Shown: positions 1 through 13,689 of the stretch, in pieces
How positions within the stretch are numbered: position 1 is the first letter of the stretch
How the letters are laid out: each line of letters opens with the position of its first letter
Assembly: GCF_035582795.1 (NCBI RefSeq)
Contig: NC_134368.1
Span: forward strand, 15,916,001-15,980,000
Origin: Mycteria americana
Taxonomy: Eukaryota; Chordata; Aves; Ciconiiformes; Ciconiidae
DNA: 64,000 nt
Reading direction: 5' to 3'
The notes under the pieces: generated by a model
Seen by the model: only the letters and a program-made list of their open reading frames with translations
Told to the model about the DNA's origin: nothing
Database searches by the model: none
Translations under genes and position numbers: made by a program

Positions 1-978
1 TGAACAGATCTCAGAAGGGGATCCAACCATCCCAGAAGTAGGACAAACCAAACCAGCCCCATAAGTGGGCCCAGAGGGGGACCAATAAAATAACAGGCAG
101 AGTCTCACTTTGAAGATGATCCACGTCAGTTTGGAGTCAGCCAGGCATCTCTGGCGAGGGTCCAAGATCTGGTAGAAAGTTTGTGCAGAACTGTTTAGGA
201 AAGGGAAAAAAAAATGCATGCAGCATGTACTAACAGCTCTTTCAGTTGAAGCTCCAATAGCAGCTACACTCCTACTTTCTCAGGATGTTTTCCCCCTTTT
301 CCAGACTATTTTTCACCTTTTCACATGGTAAGTTGCTGTTACAGTTCCTTGGTTTTGCCCTTATCAAAGGTAGGTCAGGATATCTCTGGTTTCTAGGTAC
401 CCAGCTGTACTTCAAGATGCCAGCTGCACTGGCAAGGATGTTCTGGTTCACACGCGTAGTTCCCAGGCCAGCAGGCATTTTCTTCTGTCAGTATTTTTCC
501 CTTCTAACTAGGTCACCTTCCTGGCTGCTCACACCTGCTTGTATGACTGTCTTCAGTTACTGAAGGACAGTGGGACAAGCTCTCCGCTGGAACAAGAAAA
601 GTCCTACATCTCAAGGTGGGGCCACATTCATTACAAGGCAAGACTACTATCGTGTTCCGCCATGTGAATTGCTCATAAATTGGAATTCAAAGGGCAACAC
701 GTAGCTGTGGGTGTGCACAGAGATTTAAACAGACAAGGGACAGTGCTACTGAGGATAGAGAAGAGCTGATGAAGAGCCAAATGATGAGAGAAGCAGGTGG
801 ATGAAACTGAACAAACATGACATGTGCTTTGAAATGGCCATACATCTATAGCTATCTCATTAATGTATATTCACATTGTATCTCAGTTAATCTGTTTCCA
901 AGGGTCTAATGGTATCTAAAATACAAAATGGCTGATATCAAGTATGTTTCATTCTGTATATAATACTTGAATAAAATA
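1..978. other. Intergenic DNA, nothing recognised
   Basis: No coding exon, RNA gene or clear repeat is visible. Short open frames on both strands overlap each other near 272-563 and have no recognisable motif, so I read them as chance. The stretch is AT-rich and ends where a CR1 terminus begins. Confidence 0.5.
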
Positions 979-1080
979 TCACAGAATAGCAGAATAGTTA
1001 AGGTTCAAAGGGACCTATGGAGATGGTCTAGTCCGACCCTCCCTGGTCAATGCTGGGTCAGCTAGTATAACTCTATAGAG
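979..1080 (-). mobile_element. CR1 LINE 3'-end fragment
   Basis: The stretch reads as the reverse complement of an avian CR1 3' UTR. It has a degenerate copy of the terminal short repeat (tcacagaatagcagaatag), then a block resembling 'aagggacct', then 'tctagtccgaccctcc' and 'gggtcagctag', in the order seen in antisense CR1 tails. It is short and diverged, so it is an old 5'-truncated copy. No coding part survives. Confidence 0.75.
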
Positions 1081-1135
1081 TTACTCTATCTAGTATAACT
1101 CTAGAGAGCTAGTTATAACTCTATAACACGATAGA
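1060..1135. repeat. Local degenerate repeat around ctagtataactct
   Basis: The unit ctagtataactct and close variants recur three to four times in about 75 bases, partly in inverted form, directly beside the CR1 fragment. It is probably replication slippage in AT-rich DNA. Confidence 0.5.
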
Positions 1136-3058
1136 TACCAAATTCAAGCAACACACTATTTACCCTTTAGCAAACCATGTATTAATTGCATGCAGAGACA
1201 CAAAGACATGTGCATGTACATACACTTGGCCATTTCATTCAAAAAGGTATTTTAAATAACACCATGTGTTCTTACAAAGTTGATGACCACATCTGAGTTA
1301 TAAATAAATATTTATTAATACCTATATAACATTGCATCCAGCCTATGTTTTAATACAATTTAGATTTGAACAGTCAAAGCCTAGTTTTGGTGAACTCACT
1401 TAAAAGGAGGAAGTGCAGAGGGCACCCACTTCAGAGCCCTGTGACACAGGATCACACCACAAGCATTTAAGGAACTTAGAGTAAATTCACTCTTGTTGCT
1501 TTAATATCAAGACTAAATTATTTGAAGGATGGACTTTCCTCTGGCTTTGCATCAACAGTTAGTTTTGCCTGGAAACATCCATTTTTGCATCATTATGCTG
1601 TACCCAGCTCTTACACACATGTAGGAAAGCAACTAAGAGCACATTCTCCCCACTCCTCTTCAATCCAAATTACACAGGCAGCACATTCAAATTTAATGTA
1701 ATATCGATAATCTAGGGCACCCAGTATTGATTTTAAACAACTTTTTAAATCACCCAGTTTATGAGTCCCAATATACCACAGTAAATTATGTGCTAAAAGC
1801 TTTGACTTTTTGGTTTGGTTTTTTTTTTTGGCTGTTGCTATTTCAGGAACACTGAGGTTTTATGGTCTAAAACATTTCTGGCAGATGGAATTGTTAAATC
1901 ATTCAGATGCTGGTTCTCTCAATGTAGAATAGTGAGTTTATAGGTACGATATATTCTCAGCTATGAACTTCAGTGCCTAAAAGTCATTATTTAGCACATC
2001 AGGCTTTGCAGAACTTAGCACTGGGAAGACAGTGACAACCCTGACATGGCCAAGTGTACTGCAGTATTGAATATGTAGAAAATCAGTTACCTTCACAAGA
2101 GAGTAGAAGTGTGCTTAACAGAGGGGGTTTTGATAGTCATAGTTTTTACACATGTTCTGTGAGCCTCTAGAGTCACAACAACCAATATTTTTGAGTCTCT
2201 TGTTATAATTTGCAAAGAGTGGAGCTGTAGAAGATATGGCTTTTGAGCAAACAGTTGCATGAGCCGCCATATGTCCCCTTCAGGACATTCAGCTCATTCA
2301 TTTCTCATGAAAATTTTCACAGGATTTCACTAGCCAGTAGATTTCCTGTCCTCTTTCTCATACATATTATTTACCTGAGCAATATGGACCAAAATAACCA
2401 TGTCAGGTGAGGAGTACCAAGGGCCCTCTAGAATTAGTGGTTGTACAGTTCCAGTGGAGTGAATGGACTGTGCCAAGGAAGGCTTTCTGGTGATAATGGA
2501 CCTTCCAGACATGGGCTGTGCTAAAACTGGCGTAGCATCATTTGAGCTGTTGAGACATTTATTGACAGATCACTAAGTGCTGATACTTTAATGTCCGAGG
2601 CAGATTTAGAGTTGAGTCAACAGAAGATGACTGCTCCTCTGCATCAAGGAGACTAGCAGACTTTGGAAGCTCTAGGAAGGCAGCAGATGTTATACTTCAT
2701 CTCTGACTGTGGTCTGTGTCCTCGAGGTGTAGTCTAGCGACTCTGCCCAGCACTGACAAGTGCCTGCCAGCCATCTTTGTCATTTGAGCAACTCATTCTG
2801 AAAGCAGAAAATAGGACTTTGGGCACTATTCTTTGCCTGCTTTTCTTCTAAGGTGTCTGATCCAGCTCCTAGTGAGTCTTTTCCATTGATTTTGGGAAGA
2901 ATTGACCCTAGGAGTCTTTTTTCTGCCCCATTTCTTCATACTGCATAGGAATATAGGACTGGGAATGACCCTGCGTGCATCAATTATTGTCCTTTATTAT
3001 TAAAGACACGGTATAATTAATGACTTTCAAAACCCAATTTAATAACAGCTAGGTTGTG
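1136..3058. other. Intergenic DNA, nothing recognised
   Basis: AT-rich non-coding sequence with homopolymer T runs (for example near 1,820). I see no exon, RNA gene or confident repeat. Confidence 0.45.
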
Positions 3059-3063
3059 GCTTT

Positions 3064-3470
3064 TTTTTGTTGGGGCCCTGAGGGCACCAAGAGGCCTTAT
3101 AGTCCCTTCCCAGCCCCCCGGGGGCCTCCCCCCACCCTGCCCATGGCCCAGGACCCCATTTTAGCCCCCACCTGGGGCCGTCAGTCCCTGCCCCAGGGAC
3201 CGTGTAGGATGCTGGTCTCCAGCTCCCTTGCCCAGCCATGGGCTCCCCTGAGCCAGGCCCATCCATGGGCTGATGTCCTGGGCTGGCCTTGGGCTGTCCC
3301 CATCCCCAGGGAAGCGCCTGATGCCTGGGGCTGGGGCTGCCCTGGTGCCCCCAGCTGCCCTGCTCCCGGGCTGGCAAGGCCCTGCCCTGATGGCTCCCAT
3401 GGGGATCTCCCACCCACCCTCGCTGTGCCCTGACATCTTTTTTGCACCCTCCATTGCAGCTGGAAGGCTG
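3064..3470. repeat. Isolated GC-rich island, candidate dispersed repeat (copy A)
   Basis: About 400 bases of very GC-rich sequence sit abruptly in AT-rich DNA, starting after a T run and ending near 'ccattgcag'. It is rich in ctggg/cccag words and is open in several frames on both strands, which is expected from base composition and is not evidence of coding. It is CpG-poor, unlike the promoter island at 49 kb. The edge block gccctgagggcac (3,075-3,087) with its flank matches, in reverse complement, the edge of a second GC-rich island at 21.1-21.5 kb. That suggests both belong to one repeat family that I cannot name. Confidence 0.4.
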
Positions 3471-3639
3471 TTTCAGGAGCTCAGCTTACTTCTTATTCAG
3501 AGCTTTTTTCTAATTTTCTACCCTAAAGCTATTTATTATGAGCCTATAATTATTAGTGATAAATTGTCGTCTCACTTAGAATTTTCCTTTCCTAGCAATG
3601 CAATGATGTATTTGTAATCAATGATCAAACCAATTCTCA

Positions 3640-4010
3640 GTGCTGCTTTGCTGGATTAAATAATCCAAGCCACCCTTATGTGATAGGGTCTCCAAATTCA
3701 GGGACATCCTGGCCATCTTTCAGTTTGTGTCCCTCTTGAATATGAATGATTGGAATGATACGCATTACCCCAGAGAAGACAGCAGAAAAGCTTCACACAA
3801 TAACATCGATATTTTCCTATCTCTGCTTGAAGTACTGTAATTAATACATCCAAGGATTGCCTTTGCCTTTTTCAGAATTGCCCTTCACTGGCAGTCTGAA
3901 GTATCTTGTTATTTAGTACATCTAGATCCTCTTGCCTCCAAAACATGAGATTCCAGTTTATAACAGCAGTTTGTGTTGTAAGTGCCCCAGGACACAATCA
4001 TCCATTGTGT
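3640..4010 (-). mobile_element. Possible ancient CR1/L3-like LINE remnant
   Basis: Phrases such as 'catccaaggattgccttt' followed by 'ttttcagaattgcc' and 'agatcctcttgcctcc' resemble the antisense body of old amniote CR1/L3 elements. The match is by eye and heavily diverged. No reading frame survives. Confidence 0.35.
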
Positions 4011-4563
4011 ACCTGTGGTCTCCTCTTTATTCTCTTATACTGACAAGAAATGGGAGAATGAAGAAAGCAAAGAGTATAGACAGCAAATTCCCAAAAAGTG
4101 ATGAGTTCAGGAAAATGACACAACACCTTAGGGAAGGCTAAGCTATAATTTTGAACTCTGCATTGTAAACATATCAACATAATTTAAAGAGAATATTTTC
4201 TGATCTAAGGGGAAGACTGTAACTGTCTGGAGACCACCTGTGGGCCTCCAGTGCTGCAGGCTGTGGAGAGACATTCGGTTCTGTACAAGTGACATCTCAC
4301 ATTAGTCAGTGCATGAATAAGCAGTGACTAATAAGCCCATCTTCCTGGGCTTTGCAAGTCTCCTTGTTTTCTTTTTTTTGCATAAATATAATTTCATAAT
4401 TGAAATCTTAGTACTTTCACAGAGCATCCTAATGGTTCTTAGCCAAACTCTGTGCACAGGGTGGCTGCTGTTCATTCACAGCAGTGCAGAAGCAGCAACT
4501 TGTAAGTAACATGAAACAGCACACAATTTTGATTTTAGTACAGAATGCTTTTTGTGCACACAT

Positions 4564-4596
4564 AAGAAACACTCTAGATTAAGAAACACTCTAGAT
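4564..4596. repeat. Two-copy tandem duplication, 17-bp period
   Basis: The unit aagaaacactctagat occurs at 4,564-4,579 and again, identical, at 4,581-4,596. Confidence 0.85.
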
Positions 4597-5426
4597 AAAC
4601 TCATATTTAATTATTCATTTTTTATGTGTACCAAAGGACCTTTGAAATTTGGGTTAACGTTTGTTTGCCAGAAGTTCTACGGCAGCACACCTGTGCATGT
4701 TAGTAACTTCAGTAAGGGAGTTCAGTATTTGAAGACTACCAGCAATGAAGCAAGGCACACTTTAGGCAAGCTTGTTCATCCAAAGTGCTCTTTTTTTCTG
4801 CTTTTACATGAGGTATCTCAGCTCAGACAGCACAAATACAGAGCCCTTTTTGCATATTGAAATGGAAATTCAGACATTGGAAGTTTCATCAAATGACAAG
4901 ACTGAGGTCCTAGTCTCTTTAGGAAAAAGAAGAGATACTTTCTACACTAAAGTCTCGGAAGAACAACTTATTACATTAACGATGGAATTAATAATGCCTG
5001 ATTTCTAAGGCTTTGTGTACTCTTTCTACACTCTTCTCACTATATTATATCGGGATTTTCCTGCTGTGTCCCTGTGACATTCTTTGCACCTGTAATGCCT
5101 CCAGTAACCCTCACTGAATAGCTAACCATCATTTCCACACAAAGTCTCTCTTATACAGTACCTAAGTACAGCTGTGTCCAGTATGGAGCTGTGTTGATGC
5201 TGTTTGGATTTTGGCAGGGCAAAGAGAAGAGAAGACTCTTGAGTTTATACTGGGGCCTTTCCTTGAGGGACACTAATTTAGTTTGGTTTCCTCTCCCTCA
5301 AAGACAATTATATTCCTACAGGTTTCATGAAAACTGGTTAAACTTGTAGGAACCTAACCATCTTTGAGACTAAAATTGTCTGTCAAACCTAACTGATATT
5401 AGACAACGTCTCACAAATTATGAGAG

Positions 5427-5450
5427 GGATGGATGGATGGATGGATGGAT
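5427..5450. repeat. (GGAT)6 microsatellite
   Basis: Six perfect GGAT units in a row, a likely length-polymorphic marker. Confidence 0.95.
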
Positions 5451-8449
5451 GCACAATACAGTCACAAAAGCCCCATTTTTGAGGAAACCAGAATGCAATG
5501 ATGGCTTGCTTCAGGCATATATTCAAAGTCTAAAAATGCAGCATGACTTGTCTCTTTCAAAACCTAAAAATAGGGAAATGCTTTACTTATTGGTTGTTTA
5601 CATTTAAGTAATAGAAAACAAGTCTGCCCCAAAGTGTCATTAATAAAACTAAATTGTAAAGCAGCATTAACCATTTCAGCAAAACCAGAGGTAGTCAAAT
5701 GTAGCAACTCCTTTTGACATTTTGTGGGAACAGGCATTACAGTTTCCTCAGTTTTGGGAAAAGAAATAGGTGATCAAGTTGTGCACAGACACTTGGGGTG
5801 TGAAAGTTACCAGTGCTGTGGTTTGCCAGTGGAGAAAGAGCCTTGAGAGAAGAGGGGAAAAGAAAAGGGGAAGAAAGGCAGAGTTCCTGTGGGTTCTCAG
5901 TGTTCGTGTGAGTGCTCTGTGTATCTGTGATCTGTGTGTCTGAGCACGTATGTATGTATATATGTCATATATATGTGCTCTGTGTACATTCATACTAGGA
6001 ATACATCTTCAGCCTCACTACTGGTTGGACCTGGGGACATGGAGCTGCTGCAGCCTCGCCTCCCTTGGGTTGTTAGATCCAGCATGATATATTGTCTTCT
6101 AACAGTGATACTTAGCCTACAGATGCTAATACTTTCAAATGATAGAGCTGGTCTGTACCCAGTGAAATATATTGAAGACTGGATATGTTGCAGCACTGCC
6201 TTAGCACTCTGCAAAACTTCTAACCATAAACAACCTCTCTTTAGATAGATGTTTAATTTCCTAAGTGAAGGAAAACAGTAGGGTGGTTATGGTTTCCCAA
6301 AGAAAGACTAGCCATTATTAAAGGAGCATTTATAAAAGGTATGTTCTGACTGTGAAGGCATATTTTCTAGGAACAATTATTGAAAAGCACCAAAACACAA
6401 CACCTCTACATTCTGTGTAGCAGCATTATTTGGTCTTTGATGTAGACAGACACCATCTGATATGCCTCCCACATTCCAGAAAGCCTGACTTCTCTGGGGG
6501 AGCGGGCAGAGGCGATGCTGACAGGCGAGCAAGCACCAGGGAGAAATGGCTCTTGCTTCTGACTTGAGCTTTAGCTTACTCCCAGGGCCTTTCTACCAGA
6601 GATACAGGATTTTTAAAATTTTTTAGAACTGTTTTCTTTACAGATCTGTGAGATTAATAGCAAGTGTCAGTCGACGTAGAAATGAGTCCAGGATCATCTG
6701 AAACTGTGCCATAGTCTAAAAATAAAAAGGATTTTCTTTTTTTCTTTCTTCTTTTTTTTTTCAGAAAGCAGTCATGCAATATTAACTTCAGGCCAGCAGG
6801 ACTGTCTGTATGAAAGTGAGGGGATTGAGAAATGCAGATGATGCAAGAACATGAAGTGTGTCTGATCCAGGCAGGTGCCAAGAACGCAGAACTGAGTGAA
6901 CGTGCTTGGGAAGCAGCAGCTCTGCCACGAGGTCAGTGTAAATCTGAGGGAACTGGTTTCCCCTCTGTGTACTGGGTTTTCTGCAGGAATAGCGGCTTCT
7001 CTAGACACTCCTTTGTAAGCATATAACTTTCTTGCTGGTGTATTTCTGGCAGCAAAGCATAGTAGGCTGAAAACACAGGATTTCTTCCCTGTGTTAAAGT
7101 CAGGTCAGTCACGTTCCCTACAGTCATACTGCAGCATTGCGTGGGCTGACGTGTTACGCCCTCAGAAACTGCACAAGAAAACGCAGCCTTTTGGATTGCA
7201 TTGAAGATGTGTTCTTTGGCCACTCTGAATGAAGCAGAAGAAAGCTTCGCAATGACAGCCACTGGTTGTGGTTTAGGGATGAGGGAAGTATGAGTGTTTA
7301 ACTGTGTTACCATGGCATTTTGTTCTGGCAAACCAGAATCTCTGCAGCAAATTAGATAGAGTTTACCAAAACAAATCCTGTTAGTTAATTTGATTAATTC
7401 CTGCAAAGAAAGGAGTCCCCATGATGACTTCTCTTGCATCTTTCTGGAAACTGTTAAAAGTTGCAGGGTGCATGGCTGGAGTGGAGATGTTTACTAAATC
7501 CCTTCCCTTAGCTGCAGAAATGAGTCAAGAAGACTGCCAGTACTTCAGATCTGGCAAAGTGAATGTACTGCATCCTTATATGGATCAACGTCAAACCCAG
7601 TAGCATCACAGAATCAAAAGGAAAAAAATCCTTTTTAGGAACCATTTAATGTTACACAAAAATGTACACTATGGCATAAGGATTATTTTGAGAATAAAAA
7701 TAAACATCATGAAACTAAAGATATAGTTTGAGATGCTGCCAAAGTACTGTTCTGTTAGTGCTGTCTGTAGATCAAGAAGCATTAATAAATTAATGAAAGA
7801 AAGAGTCCTTCTGAAAAATTAACAAGAGCATAATGGGTTTGTCACAGTTTTAGGAAAAGCTATCCAAAGGCGAAATTAAGAAATCCCCTGTTAAAGCGAA
7901 GAATGACTGCTTTATGTCTCAATACACTTTCTTTGAAAATGGAGATGTCTGATAGGTTATGCCTGTTATGCAGATGATAAATAACTTGGAATTTTTCTTA
8001 CAAGTGGTGCAGCAGTCTCTGAGAACAATAGCTTCTGGTGACATCTGATTTATGAAAATCCTAATCCTTGAAAACATAGCTAAAAGCTGCAGATGGCAGC
8101 CCTCAACCTCTGAAAACACTCCTGGAGATTTAACTGAGCACTCCAATGATGTTGGCTATCTATCTGTGTCATCGTTGTGATGAGAAGCCCTAACTGAGAT
8201 CAGCTGCTTTAGATACTGCACACATTGATAGCGAGAGGCAAAGAATTTGCAGCTCAGATAGACAGAGACAAGGGTGAAAAAAGGAGTTGTGTTATTCCTG
8301 TTTCACAGAGAGAGGGATAAAAGCACAGGGGAAGTAAGGAGTTGTGGCACTCTGTTTCTGTGTTAGCAGAAGGGAGCTTGCTCCCTCTCGTGTGCCAGGC
8401 TATCCAGAAGCTAAGGCAGCTGCACTAACATGGAGCTGAATCTCAGCCC

Positions 8450-8650
8450 AGCTTATGAATTTGAAAGCTGCTATTAGGCCACCTTGAAGCTGTCTCTTCT
8501 TCAGGCTGAACAAGCCTAGCTCCCTCAGCTCCTCCTCTTAGGGCAGGTGCTCCAGCCCTGGACCATCTTGGTGACCCTCCTTTGGACTGACATCTTTCTG
8601 GTAGTAGGTGGCCCAAAACTAGACACAATAAAATCTTTTTCAGGTTCTTT
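8450..8650 (-). mobile_element. CR1 LINE fragment (ORF2 C-terminal region)
   Basis: The sequence follows the antisense of the CR1 reverse-transcriptase ORF end. It has 'aagctgctattaggcc', then 'ttcaggctgaacaa', then 'gctccctcagctcctcc' and 'ggtgctccagccctgga', then 'ggtgaccctcctttgga'. The same block order is seen in the better-preserved CR1 at the right end of the window (about 63,700-63,840). The copy is truncated at both ends, with no intact frame. Confidence 0.85.
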
Positions 8651-11600
8651 GGATTTAGAAACGCACCACTTTCAGTTAAAAGAATTCCTTCTACTGAAGC
8701 ATTCTTCAAAAGGTGGGTGAGAACTGCAGTATGAAACCGTGAGTTTCAGTTCTTTGCAGGGTACAAAAATCTAGTTAATCAAATTTTGGTGTTACTTGTT
8801 TTTAAGAATTGTTAAAAACCTCAAGAGGGTTTTATGGTTTGTAAGACCAGGGTTTCTAAAGATAAAAATTCTCTGTATTGGAGCAAACGCCAACCTCTAA
8901 TTCTTGAGGATTCAATGGAAATATTTCCTGGAGATCAGTAATTCTCTAATCCTCAAGAGCATCACTTTTTTCTACCTTCTGAGAAAAACTTTGTTAGTTA
9001 CCAGATACTGGGCTAGTTGGATGCTCCACTAATTTAATATGGCATTTTTTCCTCTTGTAAACATGATGCTCCACCTCCCAACTGTCTAGGATTGCTTCCT
9101 ATTTTTAATTCACTAGCATTTTTCATGGCGCAACCTTAATACACTATTTCCAACCCCTCGGCTACCTCTGGGTCAGTATGAGAGAGAACAGGGGAATTTT
9201 CTTTGCACCACGCTGAAGGACGATAAATCTTTAACCCTGCATGTGAACGAAGCAGGGACCAATGAAATGCTGCTATGACTGAAGAAGGTCCTTCATCACT
9301 CTCACAGAAATATGCGAGGCATGCTGAGCGTGAAGAGGATGCTGCCCCGTGGCTCCCCCCCAACAGCGCGTGTGAAACGGGAACATGGGAGGCCCTTCCA
9401 GCCTTCCTGCCAGCAATGTGCACAGACGGAGATATCTATCGACGTCTATCTTTATATGCGCAGACATAACGCAGGGGCAGAGTTGTAGGCGTGTGAAATC
9501 CCTGCTGGGTGTTGGGGACTTTGCCAAGGAATCGAGGCTTCTCCATAGCCTCTCTTCCTGACTGATCCTCTCTGTTCAGGCATGGGTCTGCATCTGAAAC
9601 GATAGTACTAAAAACAGGCTGAAGAAAAGGGCAAGTGCATTTACAGCAACAAGAACAAAAGGTTTCTATTCCTAAATATTGCAAATGCCAGCAAGGCACT
9701 AAAGCAGCCCTGCAGCAGGAGCCAGCCGTCCCCCCGGGAGACGCGGTGGCAACGACATCTAGTGTCAAGAGCTCAGATAGGAGGTTTCAAACCAGGATCT
9801 GTTCTGCCGGGCCTTTCTGCATGAAACCTATCCTATTTAGTCCTGTTTTCTTCCCAGTATCACACTTTCCCCCCGCTCCCCCTGCCCCCCACATAATCTT
9901 TTTAAAACTCATCCTTCTAACAGATATTGGCTTTGAGGTTGCAACCTCCACAGTTCATGGCAAGGGTCCTAACTTGTGATTCAGTTATATTGCGCTAATA
10001 GCCTGCACGGATGTGTTTGGTAGATAGATGGGACACGTAGTGCATCCCCAACTGAAGTTACAATGAAAATAGTTAGCCAGGTTCAGTAGCCATTTTGTTG
10101 ATCACACATTTTCTCTTCCACTTGGTTATAGAAATTATGACCAGCTGCCAATCTTGCTGGCCTCTGCCAGCTATTTTATAGTTGGTGGTCTTAAGTGTTT
10201 TTATCCATTTAATCTGTCACAAGCTAAGGAGACAAAACTAAAAATATTTCATCTATCAGGATTGTTCCTCATGTACCCAAACATATACAGTTTCAGGGTT
10301 GACCGCATCCAGGATGAGGAGGGAGAGCTTTGTCTTTAGAAGTGGGGAAAGGTATTTTCCAGTGGCAGAACTACCACACAAGATAAGAGTGTGCTGGGAA
10401 GCTATAACCTCTGCAACCTGATATATCTACCTTATAATGTCTAAACAATAAAGTCTTTTTCCTGTGAGCTCAGCAGAAACGTAGTGATTTTTATGTGATT
10501 CTATGATTCTGTGAACTATTTCCCTTGCATACCAGGGGAAGAAATATGTCTGGCACTAGATTTTCTGCTTGCAATATCATACCTCTTCCTGCTCCTGTCC
10601 TGGAGCTGGGCAGACAGTCCAAACAGATTGACTTGATCTGGTGACATAAAAGCATGGATTTCCTAGGAGTTTTACTTTTTAAGGATTATGCCTAAAAAGA
10701 GTAAAACTGCAAAACCTTAATTTTAAGTGAAAACAGCAATTAGACAACTGATGTAATTATACTCCTGCTTATATCTACTTGCCTCAAATTTAAAGGAAGT
10801 GTAAGCTTGGACATCAGCTTGAGCATTATCTGGGGCTCTTTGCTAGAGACCCTGATTTCCAATGCTTATCCCTAGCAGTGGCCTCGAAGGCTTTTTGCAG
10901 TGATCAGGATTCCAGGACTTACTGTCATCTGCGCTTTGGATCTGGTTAAGTAAGCGAGGACATGGAAGGAATTCTTTAGCCACTTATAAATGTTCCTAGA
11001 CAATGAAGATGCTCCAGCTGTGAGAATCTCTCTCTAAAAGAAGGCAAAGGCTGGCTTATCCTCTTCATGAGAGTACATTTTCATCTCATTAGTAGAGTAC
11101 CACTGCGACACACGGATCATGAGATCAGGTAAAAAATGTGAACTGCAAATACCCTAGAAGTGTAAACAGCAATGACAAAGACATACAGTTCTCCAGTGTG
11201 CATAGATTTTTCTTTATATACGATCAGAGTGACCATTGCCGCCTTATAAAATTTCCTGCTCAAAAATACAACTTTTTTCAAATGTTATGTCAATGTGCAA
11301 TGAGAAAACATGAAAAATATCAGCCGATTATGGCCTATTCAATTCTCCTGCAAGCAAATGTGACACAATGAAACAGTGAGCTCAGTGAACTGGGAAGGAC
11401 ACGTAAATTCAGTTTAAAATCTTCTTGAAGTCTGAAGGACTCTGTGGCTCAGATTTCAGAGAATGGTATCATTAATCAGTGCCGTCTGCAGGGAGAGTCC
11501 TTGTTCAGAATGACAAGATTCAGAATTTACTCTTCCCCACTGCGATCACTATTAAATGTAGAGCCAATTACATATAAAATATTTATAGTCTCTGTCTGCG

Positions 11601-13689
11601 TCCCTTTTTATGGAGACATGGAGATACTCCAGTAGGTTTGATGTTTTTGAACTGATGCTCATTCATTTGCCAATCTCATCCCTGCTTATGTTGTCTCCTG
11701 GGATCTTAGGCTGAGTTTTAGGAATTTCTGCCCTTCTTACCAGGCAAAACTGGTGAGTTCGTATGTTCTGTGACACTGTTCCCAGGGGTATTCCTGGTAC
11801 CCTCAGGAGTGTACACGTGGCTTCCTGGAGGCAAGAAGTAGCAGAGATTTCCTCTCTGAAACAATTGCTCAATAACTCCTGTTAACTGTTATTCCTTACA
11901 GACCATACCAACAACACAGACAATTTTTGCTGTGTCTGTAAGTAGTTAGCCTTCTCTGCCAAGCTGACTGTATCTTATTATTTCTATTATTAGAATAACA
12001 TTATAGTCTGTTATTGGTTAGTGGGCTTTCTGCACCCTTTGTGGAAATGGCAGCTTCAGGTTTGCTTGAAGGGCTTTTTGTTGCAGCTGCTAATCTAAAT
12101 GCAAAGTGTGAGACTGCCTGCTCCGTGTTGGGTAGGAGACACTGCCCAGTAGTTGGTATTCCACTCTTTCTAGTAGGGCAGAAAATATACGGGTATTCTT
12201 CTGACACTATTCTCCTTGTCTGGCATTACCCTCACTTTCAACCCATCTCTCTTCCTGGTACAGGAATTAGAATCTGCTATACTTTTATATAAATTGCTGA
12301 CATACATAAATTTGTTGGTTCCTACTGCGATCAGAAGGTGATGAGAACTCTTGGGTTGACTGCTGTTTGCAGGTAGGTATGAGATTTCTCCCCTAAACTG
12401 TGCTACAGCTGTTGCTGCCAGCCATAAACTTCTGGGTGGTCGATATTTGGAGAGTTGAAAGGGAGAAGTGTCTGTTTAGCCTTGGTCCATGGTAAAGAGA
12501 TTAACGGCAGCTTTGTCAAATGTATTCCCCTATGTAATATTACTTGTTAATTCTAAATTAATTCAAGTTTTCAAGTTATCCTGAAAAGAATGGGACAGTG
12601 GTATCTTTTAAGTTGTATTGCAGGGACAAATGTCAGGATTACATTCACTAATGCCTAGTTATACGCTGCATGTCTTAAAAGCACCCCTCCAGAAGGCAGA
12701 TTAAGACATGGAAACATTACTAATCGTATTTCACTGAATGAGAAACAAGTTGGCTTTATTCTCTTTCTGAATATTTGATTCTGTTCTTCTATTGATTTTT
12801 TACAAATTATTTTTATCTTAAAAAATAAGGCAGCAATAGTTATTAGCTAATAAACCCAGCCTTATAGGAATAGCCTAAAATACAGTTTCCTACTATACAT
12901 ATATGCGTTCTGATTTTTTTAATATGTTCGTGAATTTTTGTTGTAACTGACACTTTCTTATTATTTCATATATAAGATGTGGTACAGGTAACTTGTTTTC
13001 CTATATATCTGTTGAGTGCCTGATCCATTTTCAATTATAAGGCAAAAGAAAAGACCCATGTTAGGAAACAAAATCAATCTTGCTTGTACTAGCCTAAGTG
13101 AAAATAAACCAGAAATAGTTGGAGTTGGATCACAGCCGAATTATTAACATTTTTCTCTGTATATTTTTTTTGAAGAAAAGCTCTTACATTTTTTAGACTG
13201 AAATTCTAGGAATACAAAAAACCAGGTCAGAAAAGTAAAGGCTTAAAGTGAAAAGATTCCTGCTAATTTGGCAAAATAAACGAGTGTAAGAAGAGAAAAT
13301 GGTAGATCAAAAATACTGAAGCTCTAAGAAGTGACAAAGCTTTAAAGACTCAAAAAGCTGAGGTACAGAAGTCTAACTCGAAGCAAGCACCATCTTCCTG
13401 GTCATTAGCGAAGACCTTACAGACACGTGCATGCTTTAAATATAAACTGCAGAAACTGTTTTACCCTGTAGAAAAGGATGCTTGCAAGAGGCAATGGAAA
13501 ACTGAAGGTACCTGGGAAGGCATCCAGGCAGCCCTCAGAGCCGGTACCCGGCTTGGGCCAAAGACAGCAAATGTTCTGGAGGAAAGAGAGGAGTTTGTGG
13601 TATGGTGCTCAACTCACTGATTTATGTGTTAGACCTGAACAACTTCTTGGACTATTTCAGTTATTAGTTTTTCACTGGTGAATCACGAA
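8651..13689. other. Intergenic DNA, nothing supportable
   Basis: AT-rich non-coding sequence. The only repeat trace is a CR1-like terminal motif near 10,492, listed separately. Confidence 0.45.
10492..10513 (+). mobile_element. CR1-like 3' terminal motif
   Basis: The segment contains tgtgattctatgattctg, matching the short tandem terminus that ends avian CR1 elements, here in sense orientation. The upstream sequence is not recognisably CR1, so this may be the tail of a very decayed or non-autonomous copy. Confidence 0.35.

Larger units (their letters stand above)
4011..8449. other. Intergenic DNA with small repeats only
   Basis: Apart from the microsatellites listed separately, I see nothing supportable. 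The longest open frame is 168 codons on the minus strand at 6,933-7,439. It has no recognisable domain, and a frame of this length is not remarkable in 64 kb of AT-rich DNA read in six frames. Confidence 0.45.

Noticed and set aside
3039-3454. Several overlapping frames on both strands
   Set aside because: Explained by the GC-rich island; products are low-complexity.
6933-7439. 168-codon minus-strand frame
   Set aside because: No motif or homologue recognised. By a rough estimate from base composition, about one frame this long could arise by chance in 64 kb read six ways, so length alone is not evidence.
7600-7640. agcatcacagaatcaaaagg as a CR1 terminus
   Set aside because: Only one partial unit of the terminal repeat and no CR1 sequence on either side.
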